Origin: Homarus americanus
Lineage: Eukaryota; Arthropoda; Malacostraca; Decapoda; Nephropidae
NCBI RefSeq assembly: GCF_018991925.1
Contig: NW_024756966.1
Coordinates: forward strand, 567,001-631,000
Length of the DNA: 64,000 nucleotides
Reading direction: 5' to 3'
Shown here: one piece after another, positions 9,711 to 21,190 of the stretch
How the letters are laid out: each line of letters starts with the position of its first letter
How positions within the stretch are numbered: the stretch's first letter is position 1
Notes under the pieces: generated by a model
Seen by the model: only the letters and a program-made list of their open reading frames with translations
Told to the model about the DNA's origin: nothing
The model's database searches: none
Made by a program: the position numbers and the translations under genes

Positions 9711-9759
<49 letters not shown>
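9711..9759. repeat. (CT)n microsatellite
   Basis: About 24 uninterrupted units. Confidence 0.97.
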
Positions 9760-9762
<3 letters not shown>

Positions 9763-9934
9763 CAGGAGGAGGGAGGGGACTTTAAGCCACGCCCCTCGTC
9801 ACCCTACCCCTGCTGAGGTCTTGAGTCTTATGTGAGTCTTAATTTCTCGTAAGATAAGGAGGCTACAAGGTCTTGGGGGGGGACTCGTGCTGTTAAGACT
9901 CCACGTACGAATATATTTCGCTTGCTTAACCATT

Positions 9935-10010
9935 TGAGTACATTCTTCTTGAGTACGATAAATTGACTTATTGAGTACGATGTTTTAACCTCTTGAGTAC
10001 GATGGTGGTG
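9935..10010. repeat. Degenerate TTGAGTACGATG repeat
   Basis: TTGAGTAC recurs at four points about 15-28 bp apart, three times followed by GAT. Confidence 0.7.
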
Positions 10011-10420
10011 GTGGTGGCAGACTGGTGGTGGTGATGGTGGCAGAGTGTATGGTGGGTACGGTAAGATTCCTCAAATCCATCGGTAAATTATAGTGATTTG
10101 TGATTGGTGACACTCTCCAGATGATGTGTCGAGGGGTAAGTGGTGTTGGTGATGGTGGTGGTGATAGTGGTGGTGGTGGTGGTGAGAGTGGTGGGAGTGG
10201 TGAGTAGTGATAATTAATTAATTGGTGGGAGTAGTGGTGAGTAGTGGCAACATAGTGGTGGGAGTGGTGGTGATGATGAGTAGTGTGATGTGTGTTTCAA
10301 GTGATGGGTGATGGTGACTTAATGGTATTAGTAGTGATGGTGATGAATAGGGTTGGTAAAGACAGCTTGATGAATTGGTGGTGAGACAGTGGTGATGGTC
10401 AAGATGGTGATTGGTGAAAT
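10001..10420. repeat. GGT/GAT/AGT-rich low-complexity DNA
   Basis: Imperfect GGTGGT, GTGATG and GTAGTG trinucleotides. The minus-strand His/Thr/Pro-rich frame is a by-product. Confidence 0.85.
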
Positions 10421-10499
10421 TGGGTGATGGGAATGCGCCAAGATTCAGTGGGTTTCTCACAAGAATAGCGTGGTGGGTGGTTGATGATACGACCAGCCA

Positions 10500-10612
10500 T
10501 CATCACCCCTCACCCCCCCCCCTCCACCAGAACAAACTAAGGGGGGTGATGAGGGAGAGTGATGGGGAGGAGGGGGTGATGGGGGGTGGGGGGGTGGGGA
10601 GGGGGACTCATC
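10500..10612. repeat. C-run then G-run low-complexity pair
   Basis: CACCCCTCACCCCCC on one side and GGTGATGGGGGGTGGG on the other form a weak inverted pair. Confidence 0.6.
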
Positions 10613-10913
10613 AGTAAACCCGTCATTCACCAGCTTTGGGTCTTGGTGATGACGACGTGGTGATTGTGGTATATGGTGGTAGGAATTGTGGTAGTTGTAG
10701 TGGCGTAACTCGGGTAGGGGGGAGATGGTAGTGATTGTAGTGATTGATGGTGGTTAGGGCTTAGTGGTACAAGTTTGGGAAGCGGTGATTAAGGAGTTGC
10801 ACCTGGTGATTGAGAGAGGCGAAGGTAGATTACGATGTACCTGCGAGATATTACCTGAATACTATTATTGAGATTATGAATAATTTGGGTCGGGAGTCTC
10901 TCAGGTCTTGTAC

Positions 10914-10990
10914 CAGGAGGAGGAGGAGGCGGAGGAGGTGGAGGAGGAGGAGGATGAGGCGGAGGAGGAGGAGGAAGACGAAGAGGAAGA
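10914..10990. repeat. (GGA)n microsatellite
   Basis: About 25 imperfect GGA units with GGC, GAT and AAG interruptions. Confidence 0.93.
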
Positions 10991-11335
10991 ATAACGGTAC
11001 GTCACTGCTCTTCCCTCACCTCACTTCTCCCACGAAATCATCAGATAATCTTAATACTTTTCATTTTATTTATTTATTTGTTATTACTATATGAAGGGAA
11101 AGTTCAGAAACCTCACTTGGATTTCATTTAATTACGATTATTTCTTGAGGGTTTATGTGTGAGTCTGCCCAGTGTATGCCCAGTTGTCTCTCGCTCATGA
11201 TGTGACCTAAACTGACCTGGGGGTGAGGACAGTAGTGGTGTCTTATATGTCTACAAGATGGTTTATGTCTTAATTTATTTACTGTATATTTTTTGTTTTA
11301 TTATTTGTTTTACAAGATGGAACACTGGAAGTTAT

Positions 11336-11342
11336 GGTGTGT

Positions 11343-11400
<58 letters not shown>
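11336..11400. repeat. (GT)n microsatellite
   Basis: About 30 units with one TATG interruption. Confidence 0.97.
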
Positions 11401-11403
<3 letters not shown>

Positions 11404-11640
11404 TCGTGTTAATGAGTATATGTATGTCGTGGTGTCGTGGGTGTGTAGGTAGGTGTTGAGGCGTGTACAGTGTGGCGAGGATGTGGCTGGGTGTGACGCC
11501 CGTGTGACACTGCTAATGACAGGTGAGATGGCGTGGTGATCACCTTGGTCGCCTCATTCACCTTTTCTTGATTACTTGCAGTACTTACACACAAACACCC
11601 AGTATTCTTAGCCCAGACTCCACGACTCTCTGAGGAGGCT

Positions 11641-11741
11641 TATACATACATACATACATACATACATACATACATACATACATACATACATACATACACA
11701 TACATACACATACATACATACATACATACATACATACATAC
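11641..11741. repeat. (ATAC)n microsatellite
   Basis: About 25 units, with ACAC interruptions near 11,698 and 11,708. Confidence 0.98.
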
Positions 11742-12764
11742 GTGGGCAATTTATATAGATTTAGATAATTATTCTTAAGCTGGGATTCATGTCATTGTTT
11801 TTGCTATGAATTTGTTTATAGTTTTTGATATATATATGAGAATATTTTAGTGGGAGCTGAAGGTCATCCTGGTTCCTAACAGTATACGGCGCTAATTAGT
11901 GTGTGTATATACTCTGACCACTTTAAGGTACTCATTAGCAGTGTTTACCTGAGTGTTTGAGGGTCACACACCTTTGATGAGCAGGTACCTCCTTGGTCTC
12001 TGATTAATTGCAGGTGTTTTCTTTCCGTTTAATATTGGTGTTAATATAAATTTGAATAAAATAGTAAGGGAAAAAATATGAGACTAATAAAGATCAAGAT
12101 TATTTTGGGGTTCGTATTGGTCGAATGAAAACACCTTTGAGATATCACTCTCAATTGTCTTTACTTATTTGTTTCAAGGTCACCTACGCTGGCGTGTGAT
12201 GAGGTAACATTCGCCTCTGCTTGTATCTTACTCAAACACCATCACTAAGAACACTTAACGTAGAGGTATGGTGAGGTAAAATACGCCTTCCTTCTGGACC
12301 TCCTGTGAGAGTATATACGCAAGCCTCAAATATTATACGCCGGGACTTGTGACAAGAGGTTACAGGAAGAAACAGACGAGGGACTTGCTTCCTCAGTGTA
12401 CGGACATCCGCAGCTGTCAGCCAAGAACCTTTTGCTGATATTCAGGATTTCCGACAACCTGCAAAATACAGCAATTATCCACTGTATCCCGTTTGGATCT
12501 GATTACTGTTAATAAATTTGATGATACAGCGAAAGGCTCTTCGTTATCTGATGATCGTTAATCACCTACATATCGTTACATCAACTAGCTCGTTAGCCCT
12601 GGCCTTCATGAATACCTAGTTGCTAGAATTATACGGGGGGAGGGGGGAGGGGGGTTGTTCTCGTCTGAGCGCCGCGCCCGTATTATGATGGAATACTGTG
12701 GGGTGAGCCGCTCAGGTGACCCCCCCTTGGTAAATCACCTCTGATTACCTGTGTGGATGCTGTA
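11742..12764. other. Unique stretch, no gene seen
   Basis: AT-rich to about 12,160, then mixed composition. G-run GGGGGGAGGGGGGAGGGGGG near 12,636. Open frames are short and have no recognisable domain. Confidence 0.6.
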
Positions 12765-12910
12765 GCCTCACCTGTATGAGTTGTGAGCTGACCTGCATGA
12801 GTTGTGAATTCGGTTTTGTGAGTTATGAGTTTACCTTTTTGAGGGGGGGTGTGTGTTGTGAGGTTAACTGTATGAGGTATGAGCTTCTTTTTGTGAGTTT
12901 AAGATCACCG
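12765..12910. repeat. Degenerate TGTATGAGTTGTGAG repeat
   Basis: CTGTATGAGTTGTGAGCTGACC, in whole or part, recurs four or five times with 25-45 bp spacing; identity is low. Confidence 0.6.
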
Positions 12911-12982
12911 TAGAACCCGTATGACCACACAGCTTATCTTTATGAGTTTGCTAGTGTTCCCAGGTGAAGCAGGTGTGTGTGT

Positions 12983-13080
12983 GAGGTACCTGTGTTGTGA
13001 GGTGACCCTTTGAGTCACCTGTGTTGTGAGGTGGCCGTTGAGTCACCTGTGTTGTGAGGTGGCCGTTGAGTCACCTGTGT
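12983..13080. repeat. 28-bp tandem repeat, about 3.5 copies
   Basis: GAGTCACCTG begins units at 13,012, 13,040 and 13,068. Each unit also carries TGTTGTGAGGTG, so CACCTG and AGGTG face each other as a small inverted repeat. Confidence 0.9.
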
Positions 13081-13279
13081 GCTGAGATGACGTGGCTGGT
13101 CAGGTGTGGTAGTGTTGTGGCGCCCTCCATCACCCACCACACAGTGACCAGTATCCGCCCATCTGTCAGTACTCGACTTGCGGGGTCATCACCGCCCAAA
13201 CCACCACGTGTCATACAGCGGCCCCACCCTTGACCTCGACCCTTCTCTCACCTGCTGGAGGAAAGGTGAGGTGGTGGGC

Positions 13280-13321
13280 GTCGAGGGAGACTGTCAGAGC
13301 GTCGAGGGAGACTGTCAGAGC
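13280..13321. repeat. Perfect 21-bp tandem duplication
   Basis: Two copies of a unit starting GTCGAGGGAGACTGTC, at 13,280 and 13,301. Confidence 0.9.
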
Positions 13322-14294
13322 GATCATCCGAGGACTGGAAAGATCCGGCCGGCGTGGTCGTCTGTGCCCAAGAGGTCGTAGTATCGAGGCCTGGGTCGTA
13401 AGGACGTCACAAGTTATCACCGAGGTCGTTACGTATAATGACGCGTAAAGACAGTGCTGCCAGCCCAGAACTGGCAATTAATCGTGCGTTAAATATAAAC
13501 TATGCGAAGGTCTAACGAGCTCTTCTGCAGTCCTGTCGCCGGGTAATTCGACCGGCTAACAGCACCGGTATCCTAAGGTCCCCCAGTTCGTAGGATTCCC
13601 GGTGTAGGATAGTCTTTACGAGCCGGAGCGGAGGGCCTCGCCGCCGTCTTAACCCCGGATAGGATCTTGAGCCAACGTGAAACTTGTAATTGATGTCAAG
13701 ATGCCCAGGCTGATTCCCCTTTGATTTATGTAAACTGCGAAAGCACATGGGTGTAATGATCTGCCGTGTTTAGGGTCTCAGGTGTTGGCCGCGTGATGGA
13801 AACAGCTGATACCGCGGCCACGCTTCAGGACCCAAGACACTGAGGTTCCGCCCGGGGTCCTTCCTCCTCCTCCTCACCTGCGGGAGGAGGGGGTGAAGAG
13901 GTTCCTTCCTCTCCTGATGAAGAGAAGGAGGGTGAGGGGTAGATTACTTCCTCGTGTGGTGGGGAGGAGAGGGGTGAAGGGGGAGGCTGTCAGTCACTTC
14001 ATCTAGTGGGGTGAAGTGTTTAAGAGAGAGAATAAGGTGGGTGATGAGAGCTTGACGGAGGTGGTGAGAACAGGCGACAGGTGGTGACAAGATGATGGTG
14101 GTGATACACGTAGTGGTGATAAGGCCTCGGGAAGAAGGGAGGGAGGGGAGGATGCTGAAGGGAATAAAATAAGAGACAAAATGTTTCCTATTAGTTGTTG
14201 TGTATGTCATTTATTGCAGCTTATATATTATTCCCACATTATCCTCTTGTTACACCTTTATCACAGTGTCTTCAAGTTGCGTTGTCACAGATCA

Positions 14295-14299
<5 letters not shown>
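13322..14299. other. Unique stretch, GC-richer, no gene seen
   Basis: Contains mixed-composition DNA that looks single-copy within the window. The minus-strand frame of 78 codons at 13,512-13,748 has no motif I recognise. Confidence 0.55.

Positions 14300-14331
<32 letters not shown>
14300..14331. repeat. (CT)n microsatellite
   Basis: About 16 uninterrupted units. Confidence 0.96.
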
Positions 14332-14334
<3 letters not shown>

Positions 14335-14576
14335 CCTGTAATTCCTCTCTTGTCATATTCCGTGTCATTATTACCTCAGTGTGTCATAATCCTTTATTGT
14401 CATATTACTCGTGTCTGGTATTATGCGGTCGTCACCATCCCTCACTGTCACTGTCATAACCACGGCTCATGTATGACGACGTGGTTGGGTTCTCTTAAGG
14501 TTCGTGGGATCATTTGTTTCATCTCAAAGGTCTATGTGGATGTATAGTTAACCACGAACCTCCTCTCGTCTGTCCT

Positions 14577-14700
14577 CCTGAACCACGAACCCCCAAGATT
14601 CAGATTCATGAACCCGAAGCATTTATGGACTGAAGAATGTATCACACTGTCAATTGCTTCGGGTTCACGAGTCTGAATCTTATAGGGTTCGTGGTTCAGG
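14577..14700. repeat. Large inverted repeat (hairpin) with 45-bp arms
   Basis: The left arm (14,577-14,621) runs from CCTGAACCACGAACCC to GAACCCGAAGCA. The right arm (14,655-14,700) is its near-perfect reverse complement (TGCTTCGGGTTC ... GGGTTCGTGGTTCAGG), with a 33-bp loop. A second, weaker inverted pair (AAGGTTCGTGG near 14,499 and CCACGAACCT near 14,552) lies just to the left. Part of the loop, the right arm and what follows recur at 37,391-37,500, so it is a dispersed sequence and possibly a foldback or MITE-like element. No coding content. Confidence 0.85.
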
Positions 14701-15470
14701 AAGAGAGGACTTGTGTAGGTGACTGACAGGTAAGTTCCCAGAGGGTCTTGGTATACAGTAGTGGGCTTTATGGCATCAATACTGTGCTGAGACTGTAGGT
14801 ATCAGTTAACTTGGGGAGCTGTACAGGTATTTATTTTTATGGTATTAGTTAATATTAATGAATTATTGACGACAGGTAATTAGGTAACGATAATTTATAT
14901 TTGATTTGTGGCTCTTCGAATATAATTACGCCATTTACAAGCAATTGGTATAATATAGCATTTGTAGATATTTTACTAGAGGGATATTTTAATGGTGTTT
15001 GGATATGTTTGCGGGGGCTGTGTGTGTGGGTGTAAGTGTGTGTGTGCAGAGGGGTGGGGGGGGTATATGCGGACGTTGACCAACAATTAAATATTCCTGT
15101 TAAGATGCTGCCATAAATACCAAGTATGTGGGGCCGCGTTAACCCCGGGTGGTATGTATCGTTAACCGGTTGAGTTATCAGATGAGTGTTGAAAAGATGT
15201 GTTGGTTAACTGTTTCTGATTCATCACGAGTTCAAGACCAGTTTGACCTCATTGGGTGGTTAGGACTGAGAGGCGGCGCTGCACTGCTCGTTAACTTCAC
15301 ACTGTCGACACAATCTGCATGAAGTGAGTGACCGTCAGTGACCCAGTTACAACCTGCGGGTGTACTGTAGGTCAGAGGTCATGTAAACGAGAAGGTAAAT
15401 GGTGATATAAAGTTAGGAATATTGTTACTAGTGAAGAGTGGCCGTCATGATGGCTGTGGTATCATGAACA
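14701..15470. other. Unique stretch, no gene seen
   Basis: AT-rich around 14,820-15,000 with many TTAATTA-like words. A box-B-like GTTCAAGACC at 15,230 has no matching box A. Confidence 0.55.
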
Positions 15471-15493
15471 AACCTAACCTAACCTAACCTAAC
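15471..15493 (-). repeat. Interstitial TTAGG-type repeat
   Basis: Four to five AACCT units on the plus strand (TTAGG on minus). Confidence 0.88.
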
Positions 15494-16120
15494 AGTCTTT
15501 AAAAATGTGTAAGGTAACTTAGGTTAAGGTAAGATAAGATTACCTAGAATTTATTAAGGAATATAATGTTTAATTGGGTTTTATTACACCGCCTCGCCTA
15601 CCATCTCAACCGAAGACCTAAATGTAGTTGTTTACATAAATATTCTCGTCCGGTTCCAAGTGAGTCAAGTTCAGCCTCTCAGTGGATATTTTTTTTTTTC
15701 ATTTTTTTTGGAGAGGGCAGGCGAGTGAGTTTTTCCAGCGGGGTGTGAGGCGAGTTTTGTGTTACATAATAGAAAAGTGAGTTTATGTGACAAGAACGTG
15801 GGAAAAATTGTCACTGGGGCTATTTTCACCGTAATGGGGAGGTGTACACTTGATTACGGTGGACCTACCTCCCTCTACTACCGTTTGTTGTCCACTGGTA
15901 TTTTATCATTTCCTGTTACACTTGAAAAAAAATAATATATATATACAGTTTATATATATCACTCTCTCTCCGATTCCTGATAGTCTCTATGTAATTTACT
16001 TCCATTGGAGGTTTTGTATAGAAGGCCATTTTGTATCGCCTAATCATGGTAATTTTGATAAATGGGATAGAGTCTAATTGATGTTAAAAAAATCCATAAA
16101 TGTATGAGCCACGGAGGATA
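15494..16120. other. Unique AT-rich stretch, no gene seen
   Basis: T-run at 15,690 and TATATA runs at 15,934-15,960. The short frames are unremarkable. Confidence 0.55.
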
Positions 16121-16146
16121 ATACCAGACAGACAGACAGACAGACA
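16121..16146. repeat. (CAGA)n microsatellite
   Basis: About 6 units. Confidence 0.93.
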
Positions 16147-16271
16147 TATTCGTACTTTTGGTAAACATTGAGCCACGTGTTCGACAAAGAGTGTTGTTGA
16201 CTAGGCGTCGTTTTACTCTACAATGCACCTAGCGATAATCAGGATAGACTACAATGAAGTTTTTTATGTGT

Positions 16272-16274
<3 letters not shown>

Positions 16275-16356
<82 letters not shown>
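16275..16356. repeat. (GT)n microsatellite
   Basis: About 41 uninterrupted units, among the longest dinucleotide tracts in the window. Confidence 0.98.
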
Positions 16357-16357
<1 letters not shown>

Positions 16358-16785
16358 AGTCAACTCCACCACCAGTCTTGTTTGTTCTGTAGTTTTATGT
16401 GTGATAGTTTTTTTTTTTAATGCAGGTCTGTTATATCGAGGGATTTTATATGACACCGTGTTATTTTATTTCGCCTAAAAATGTGGGATTCTATTTTGTC
16501 AGGAATGTTTGTGCGTCATTCTGATCTTAGAGTAAGTTTGTATACAGTTGTATTCAGTCGTTTTTATTTATAATACCTTTTGTAAAACTTTTTCATGTGT
16601 ACTGCATTTGTATTTTATTAAGTATGTGATTCTCTCTTTATTTATCAAGTGTCGTGTAATTCTGTTTTATTAGTCTGTTTACTTCAGGTTTGTGTTGTTC
16701 GCTTTTGTATCGTGTTTTTGTTGTTTTTTTAAGTACACAAAAGTGAGGTGTTCTTTTGTACTGATGTCAAACAGGAGTTGGTGTT
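16357..16785. other. Unique T-rich stretch, no gene seen
   Basis: Repeated TTTTATT and TTTTGTA words, with no periodicity and no coding signature. Confidence 0.55.
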
Positions 16786-16915
16786 ATATTGTGTTCAGTA
16801 ACGCTACATCTGTTACGTAAAATTTGGTGTTACGTTACGTTGGTATTCAGTAACGCTACAACTGTCACACAAGATCTGGTGTTACGTTACGTTGGTATTC
16901 AGTAACGCTACATAA
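16786..16915. repeat. 52-bp tandem repeat, about 2.4 copies
   Basis: CAGTAACGCTACA occurs at 16,796, 16,848 and 16,900. Units contain the sub-duplication GTTACGTTACGTT. Confidence 0.9.
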
Positions 16916-16999
16916 CTCAGCAGCTATCACTAACATGTGATTTTTAGGAACACCAAACGAGCGTTTTTCATGAGGTGGTTAGATAGTTAGGGTACTGTA

Positions 17000-17385
17000 C
17001 CTGTTTTAAGATCATTTAACTTGTGGTTCGGTAGTTAGAATGCATGTTGAGGATTGAATGAGCAGTTAGGTAGTTAAGACATATTAATATCAGTTAATAT
17101 TGATATAACTAGTGCATAGAGATTAAAGATACATATGTGTGATTTATGAACAAGGATATAGGTAGTTAGGATACATGTTAATGAGTAGTGAACGAGTAAT
17201 TGAGACACATACATATTGATAATGATATAAGGAGTACCAAAATAGTTAGGCCATACATACATAATCACCTGGAGGGTAGTTAGCTAGTTTGGATACCTGC
17301 TGATAATGAGATAACGAGCAGTCTGGGTAGTTTGGGTACACGTGTTAATAATGAGCTAAGGGATAGTTAGGTAGTTAGGATGAAG
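17000..17385. repeat. Very degenerate TAGTTAGGATACATG repeat
   Basis: TAGTTAG followed by GATACATGTTAATAATGAG-like words recurs every 40-70 bp. It reads like an old, decayed tandem array. Confidence 0.6.
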
Positions 17386-17442
17386 GGTAAGGTCAATTCG
17401 TTCTGGTCGGCTTCATAAATAACCACTAGATATAAACACCGA

Positions 17443-17545
17443 GCCCTCCCTCCCCCCTCTCCCTCCCTCTCCCTCCCTCCCCCTCCCCCTCCTCCCTCCT
17501 CCTCCTCCTCCTCCTCCTCCCTCTCCTCCCTCCTCCCTCCCCCAG
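17443..17545. repeat. CCCTCC / CTC pyrimidine tract
   Basis: About 100 bp of almost pure C/T on the plus strand, with a (CTC)n core near 17,497-17,520. Confidence 0.92.
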
Positions 17546-17644
17546 GTGTAAAGGGTCGTTCCTACCACCATGTCGTAACAGGCGTGTTTTAACCACTAAC
17601 TCCCACCCATACCTCCCCTTTCTCCCCTACCCTTCTTGACCATT

Positions 17645-17785
17645 AAAAACCCCTGATCACTAACCTCCTGGATCACTAAAGCCCCTGGGATCACCAAAGC
17701 CCTGGATCACTAAAGCCCCTGATCACTAATGCCCCCCTGACCACTAACAACCCTTGACCACTAACACCTCCCCCATTGACTACTA
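17645..17785. repeat. Degenerate GGATCACTAAAGCCCCT repeat
   Basis: GATCACTAA or GACCACTAA followed by CCCCT recurs about seven times at 16-24 bp spacing. Confidence 0.8.
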
Positions 17786-17960
17786 AAACACCCTGGTCCA
17801 ACAGAGGGCCTTGACGGTCCAGTGGCTGTTCAGTGCCCCAATGATAATTACCAAGCTACACCAATTCTCAGATTAGAGGCCTGAGTCGCCCTTGGACCCC
17901 TACACTAACACCCCCCTTCCCATAGACCAGCACGCCCCCGGCTCATACCTCCTGTCAGCC

Positions 17961-18052
17961 TCTGGGATACTCATACTGGGATCCTCTTACTGGGATACAC
18001 CTACTGGGATACACCCTACTGGGATACTCTTACTGGTATACTTACTGGGAGG
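17961..18052. repeat. TACTGGGATACAC repeat
   Basis: TACTGGGATAC-type units of 13-15 bp, about six copies. Confidence 0.85.
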
Positions 18053-18251
18053 AACAAGAGAAGAAATATGTTAAAATGGGAACAAAAGAGAGAGGGAAAT
18101 AGGAGGAACAAGAGTATAACAGGTGTCAAGAGGTACACAGGACAACGTAGTGTAGTGGTAACAACTATAAAGAGGACGTGGGTGTAAGGTGTTTTTCATG
18201 GCTTGTACAATTTTGTGTAGGTGTAAGTGTGGTTGAAGAGTAAAGAGGACC

Positions 18252-18252
<1 letters not shown>

Positions 18253-18305
<53 letters not shown>
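18253..18305. repeat. (GT)n microsatellite
   Basis: About 26 uninterrupted units. Confidence 0.97.
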
Positions 18306-18306
<1 letters not shown>

Positions 18307-18670
18307 TTCAGAAGTGTACCTAAGGGGGGGATTTAAATGCGTGTATTTGTTATGTAAATCCTTCCTCCATAGCTACTTGGCTTAAGAATCAGCCTTGAAG
18401 TGAGTATGTGAATCCGGTGACTGAGGATGCTGAGAAAGGATAACGTCCTTGGGGGGGTATGAAGGAAGGAGTGAAGGGGAGGAGAGGGGATTATCACAAG
18501 AGAAATTATATCCTTCATTTTATTAACTCCTGTGATTATGTACATATGATCTTAATAAATACTAATATATTCTGTACCAGTTCATTATTAATCAACCATT
18601 GTGTTAAGTCTGTGATGAAAAAATGTACTTAAAAATTTATTAGACAGAAGCAGTGAGTGAGGTTAAGTAT
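18306..18670. other. Unique stretch, no gene seen
   Basis: Mixed then AT-rich. Nothing coding. Confidence 0.55.
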
Positions 18671-18769
18671 GGCTAGGTTAGGTTAGGTTATGTTACGTTA
18701 GGTTAGGTTAGGTTAGGTTAGGTTAGGTTAGGCTACGTTAGGTGAGGCTAGGCTAGGTTAGGTTAGGCT
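18671..18769 (+). repeat. Imperfect interstitial TTAGG array
   Basis: About 19 GGTTA-type units with TATGTTACG, GGCTACG and GGTGAGGCTAGGC variants. This looks like a decaying telomere-type repeat. Confidence 0.92.
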
Positions 18770-19004
18770 CCAGTAGTCCGTGGCAGTAAAGGTGATGCAT
18801 TAAAGATTGGGGAATGATTAGGTTACATAGACTACAAGGAGGGGAAGAGCCTCAGATGATTAGCAGAGTGTGTGTGTAATTATTTCCCCACTACCAAAAA
18901 AGTGATTGGAATGAAAGGAAAGATTATATAGACGATTTAATCCATTGATACTACTGTGGGAATTAGGGTGGTAAAAATGTTGTGGTTAGGTTAGTGGGTT
19001 GATG

Positions 19005-19006
<2 letters not shown>

Positions 19007-19068
<62 letters not shown>
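19007..19068. repeat. (GT)n microsatellite
   Basis: About 31 uninterrupted units. Confidence 0.97.
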
Positions 19069-19069
<1 letters not shown>

Positions 19070-19139
19070 CGTCACTGAATTAAATTAGGAACAGTCTTTT
19101 ATTATTAATATTGTTGTTTTTAATATTTTTTTATTATTT

Positions 19140-19177
<38 letters not shown>

Positions 19178-19239
19178 GTTATTATTGTTAGACTTTTCAT
19201 TATTATTATCATTTGTTGTTGTTGTTGTTGTTGTTGTTA
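19140..19239. repeat. (ATT)n then (GTT)n
   Basis: ATT units to about 19,190, a short spacer, then nine GTT units at 19,213-19,239. Confidence 0.94.
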
Positions 19240-19773
19240 CGCTAAGGGGTGTAACTGTCTGTGCCTTCACATGACTCTATATTTATTTAATCATTAATGC
19301 TTTTACGCGCTGTTTATCTGCTGAGTGACAGATGTAATTCCTAGGTATTCAGACCGTCGTGTTTGGTGGCTCAAATTAGAAACCTGATCTCATCAAGTCA
19401 AATTACTTTTAATCGCGTTCTCGTGAATTTTTGCGAACTGTAAATATAGAAAAATCAAGAGAAAAACGAGAAAAAAGTTAGGTAAATGAGAGGCTCAATT
19501 ATATAATTATATGAAATGGTGACTAAGTGTACATTTTGTCGTCTAATTGGCCTCGTCACCAGCTGTGTCTAATTTACCCATCAACGTGTCGACACAGTTA
19601 TGGCCGACCTCACACCTACGCTTCATATAGTGCTAACCCACAACGTTGGTAAAGTAGTCCCGAGTGTGTTATTGCTTTGGGTGAGTGGACCTTAGTGTGT
19701 GGTTGACGTGTGGTGGTGGTGATTGGAAGGTGTGGATATAAATATGTCTAATTTAGATTTGTGGGATATACGA

Positions 19774-19776
<3 letters not shown>
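19240..19776. other. Unique stretch, no gene seen
   Basis: AT-rich with AATTA words. Nothing coding. Confidence 0.55.
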
Positions 19777-19811
<35 letters not shown>

Positions 19812-19910
19812 CGAAGTTAGTTTTTTTTTCTCTCTCTCTCTCTCTCTACATATATATATACATATCTCTTCTTTCTCTCTCTCTCTCTCCCCCTTTCTTC
19901 ATCTCTCTCT
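19777..19910. repeat. (GT)n, (CT)n and TATATA composite
   Basis: 16 GT units at 19,777-19,809, then two CT-rich tracts separated by TACATATATATATACATAT. Confidence 0.92.
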
Positions 19911-20130
19911 CCTCATCATATTTGCTACATAGTAATTATTAATTTTTTTACCTTTTCCTTCACCACAACACTGAACCATCTTGTAAAGGGTTTATTTATT
20001 TTTTGTTTCGCTATGATGTCACAGTTTAATTGCAGGGAAGGGTTGTTAGGGTGGACCGTGTGCTGTTGGGACCTTATTGTTGTTTCTCTCTGTTTTTGTT
20101 AGTTGATGAGATGATCTGCATATAAGCGTC

Positions 20131-20228
20131 CTCATGTGTGTGTGTGTCTGTGCTTGTGTGTGTTTGTTTGTGTTTGTGGCATTATGTGTACAGTACGTGC
20201 TATTGTGTTTCTGAGTTGTATGTGTTTT

Positions 20229-20266
<38 letters not shown>

Positions 20267-20317
20267 TGATATTGTGGGTATTTGTGTCAATATGTGTACG
20301 TGTTATATATATATGAG

Positions 20318-20360
<43 letters not shown>
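20131..20360. repeat. Three (GT)n tracts in GT-rich DNA
   Basis: Tracts near 20,133-20,180 (imperfect), 20,231-20,265 and 20,319-20,358. They yield long Val/Cys or His/Thr frames that are not genes. Confidence 0.93.
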
Positions 20361-20534
20361 GATGCGACTGTATAAGCGGGCGCGTGACTGCATATAAGCT
20401 TGTCTCCGGCACCAATTAATTTGATTAGATGCATTTCACTTAATTCACTGTGTGAGTAATGAGATAAGTGGTGTGTCGGGTTAAGTGGTGTACGTCTGTG
20501 TGTACCAGCTGAGTGTGACTGTAACCAACCTACA

Positions 20535-20625
20535 CCACTACACACACACACACACTCCACAACACACCTACACCACCACCAGACCTACACCATACCACAC
20601 CACCACCACCACCACCACCACATAC
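20535..20625. repeat. (CA)n / CCACAC / (ACC)n composite
   Basis: CA units, TACACCAC units, then nine or so ACC units near 20,600-20,622. Confidence 0.9.
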
Positions 20626-20814
20626 ATTCCACTTCTTTATTCCTCTACCCTTTCTATCTATCTCTATCCTTCTCACTTACAACTATCCTTATTATATTTC
20701 CATTCTTTGTTTTTTTTTACGTTTATCTTTCTTCTTTTTTATTTAGTTTTCCCTCTTACCTCCACCCAGTAATCCTCCCTCGTCCCTCGCTGGGTTATGA
20801 CCGTGTTAGGGCGG

Positions 20815-21190
20815 AAGTGTCAAGAGAGGTTGTGGAGAGAAGGAAGGAAGGAGGGTAGCGGGAGGAAGGAGGGAGGGTAACGGGAGGAAGGGTAAGAGGG
20901 AGGAGGGTGGAGGGATGGTTGGGGAAGGAGGTGCAAGGAAAGAAGGATGTAAGGAGGAAGGGAGATATGAGGGGTAGTAGAGGTGAATGAAGGGGTGTAG
21001 GTAGGGAAGGAGGGATGGAATGGAGTCTGGGGCGTGTAAGAGGGAAGGGAGAAGGAATGAGGAGAGAGAGAGATGAAGGTAGAGATGCTGAGAGAGAGAG
21101 AGAGAGAGAGGCAGTTGGTGGTGAGAGTGAGGGAACGTGAGGGAGGTAGAGAGTGAGGGAGAGAGTGAAGGAGTGGTGGTGAGGGAGGGG
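20815..21190. repeat. Long polypurine block (AGG, GGA, GAGA)
   Basis: About 375 bp dominated by A and G on the plus strand, including a GA tract at 21,090-21,110. The three overlapping minus-strand frames of 130-158 codons are Ser/Leu/Pro by-products. Confidence 0.9.

Noticed and set aside
15225..15245. tRNA or SINE promoter (box-B-like GTTCAAGACC)
   Set aside because: No box A at the right distance and no cloverleaf. The box-A-like TAGCCTAATGG near 51,951 likewise lacks a box B.
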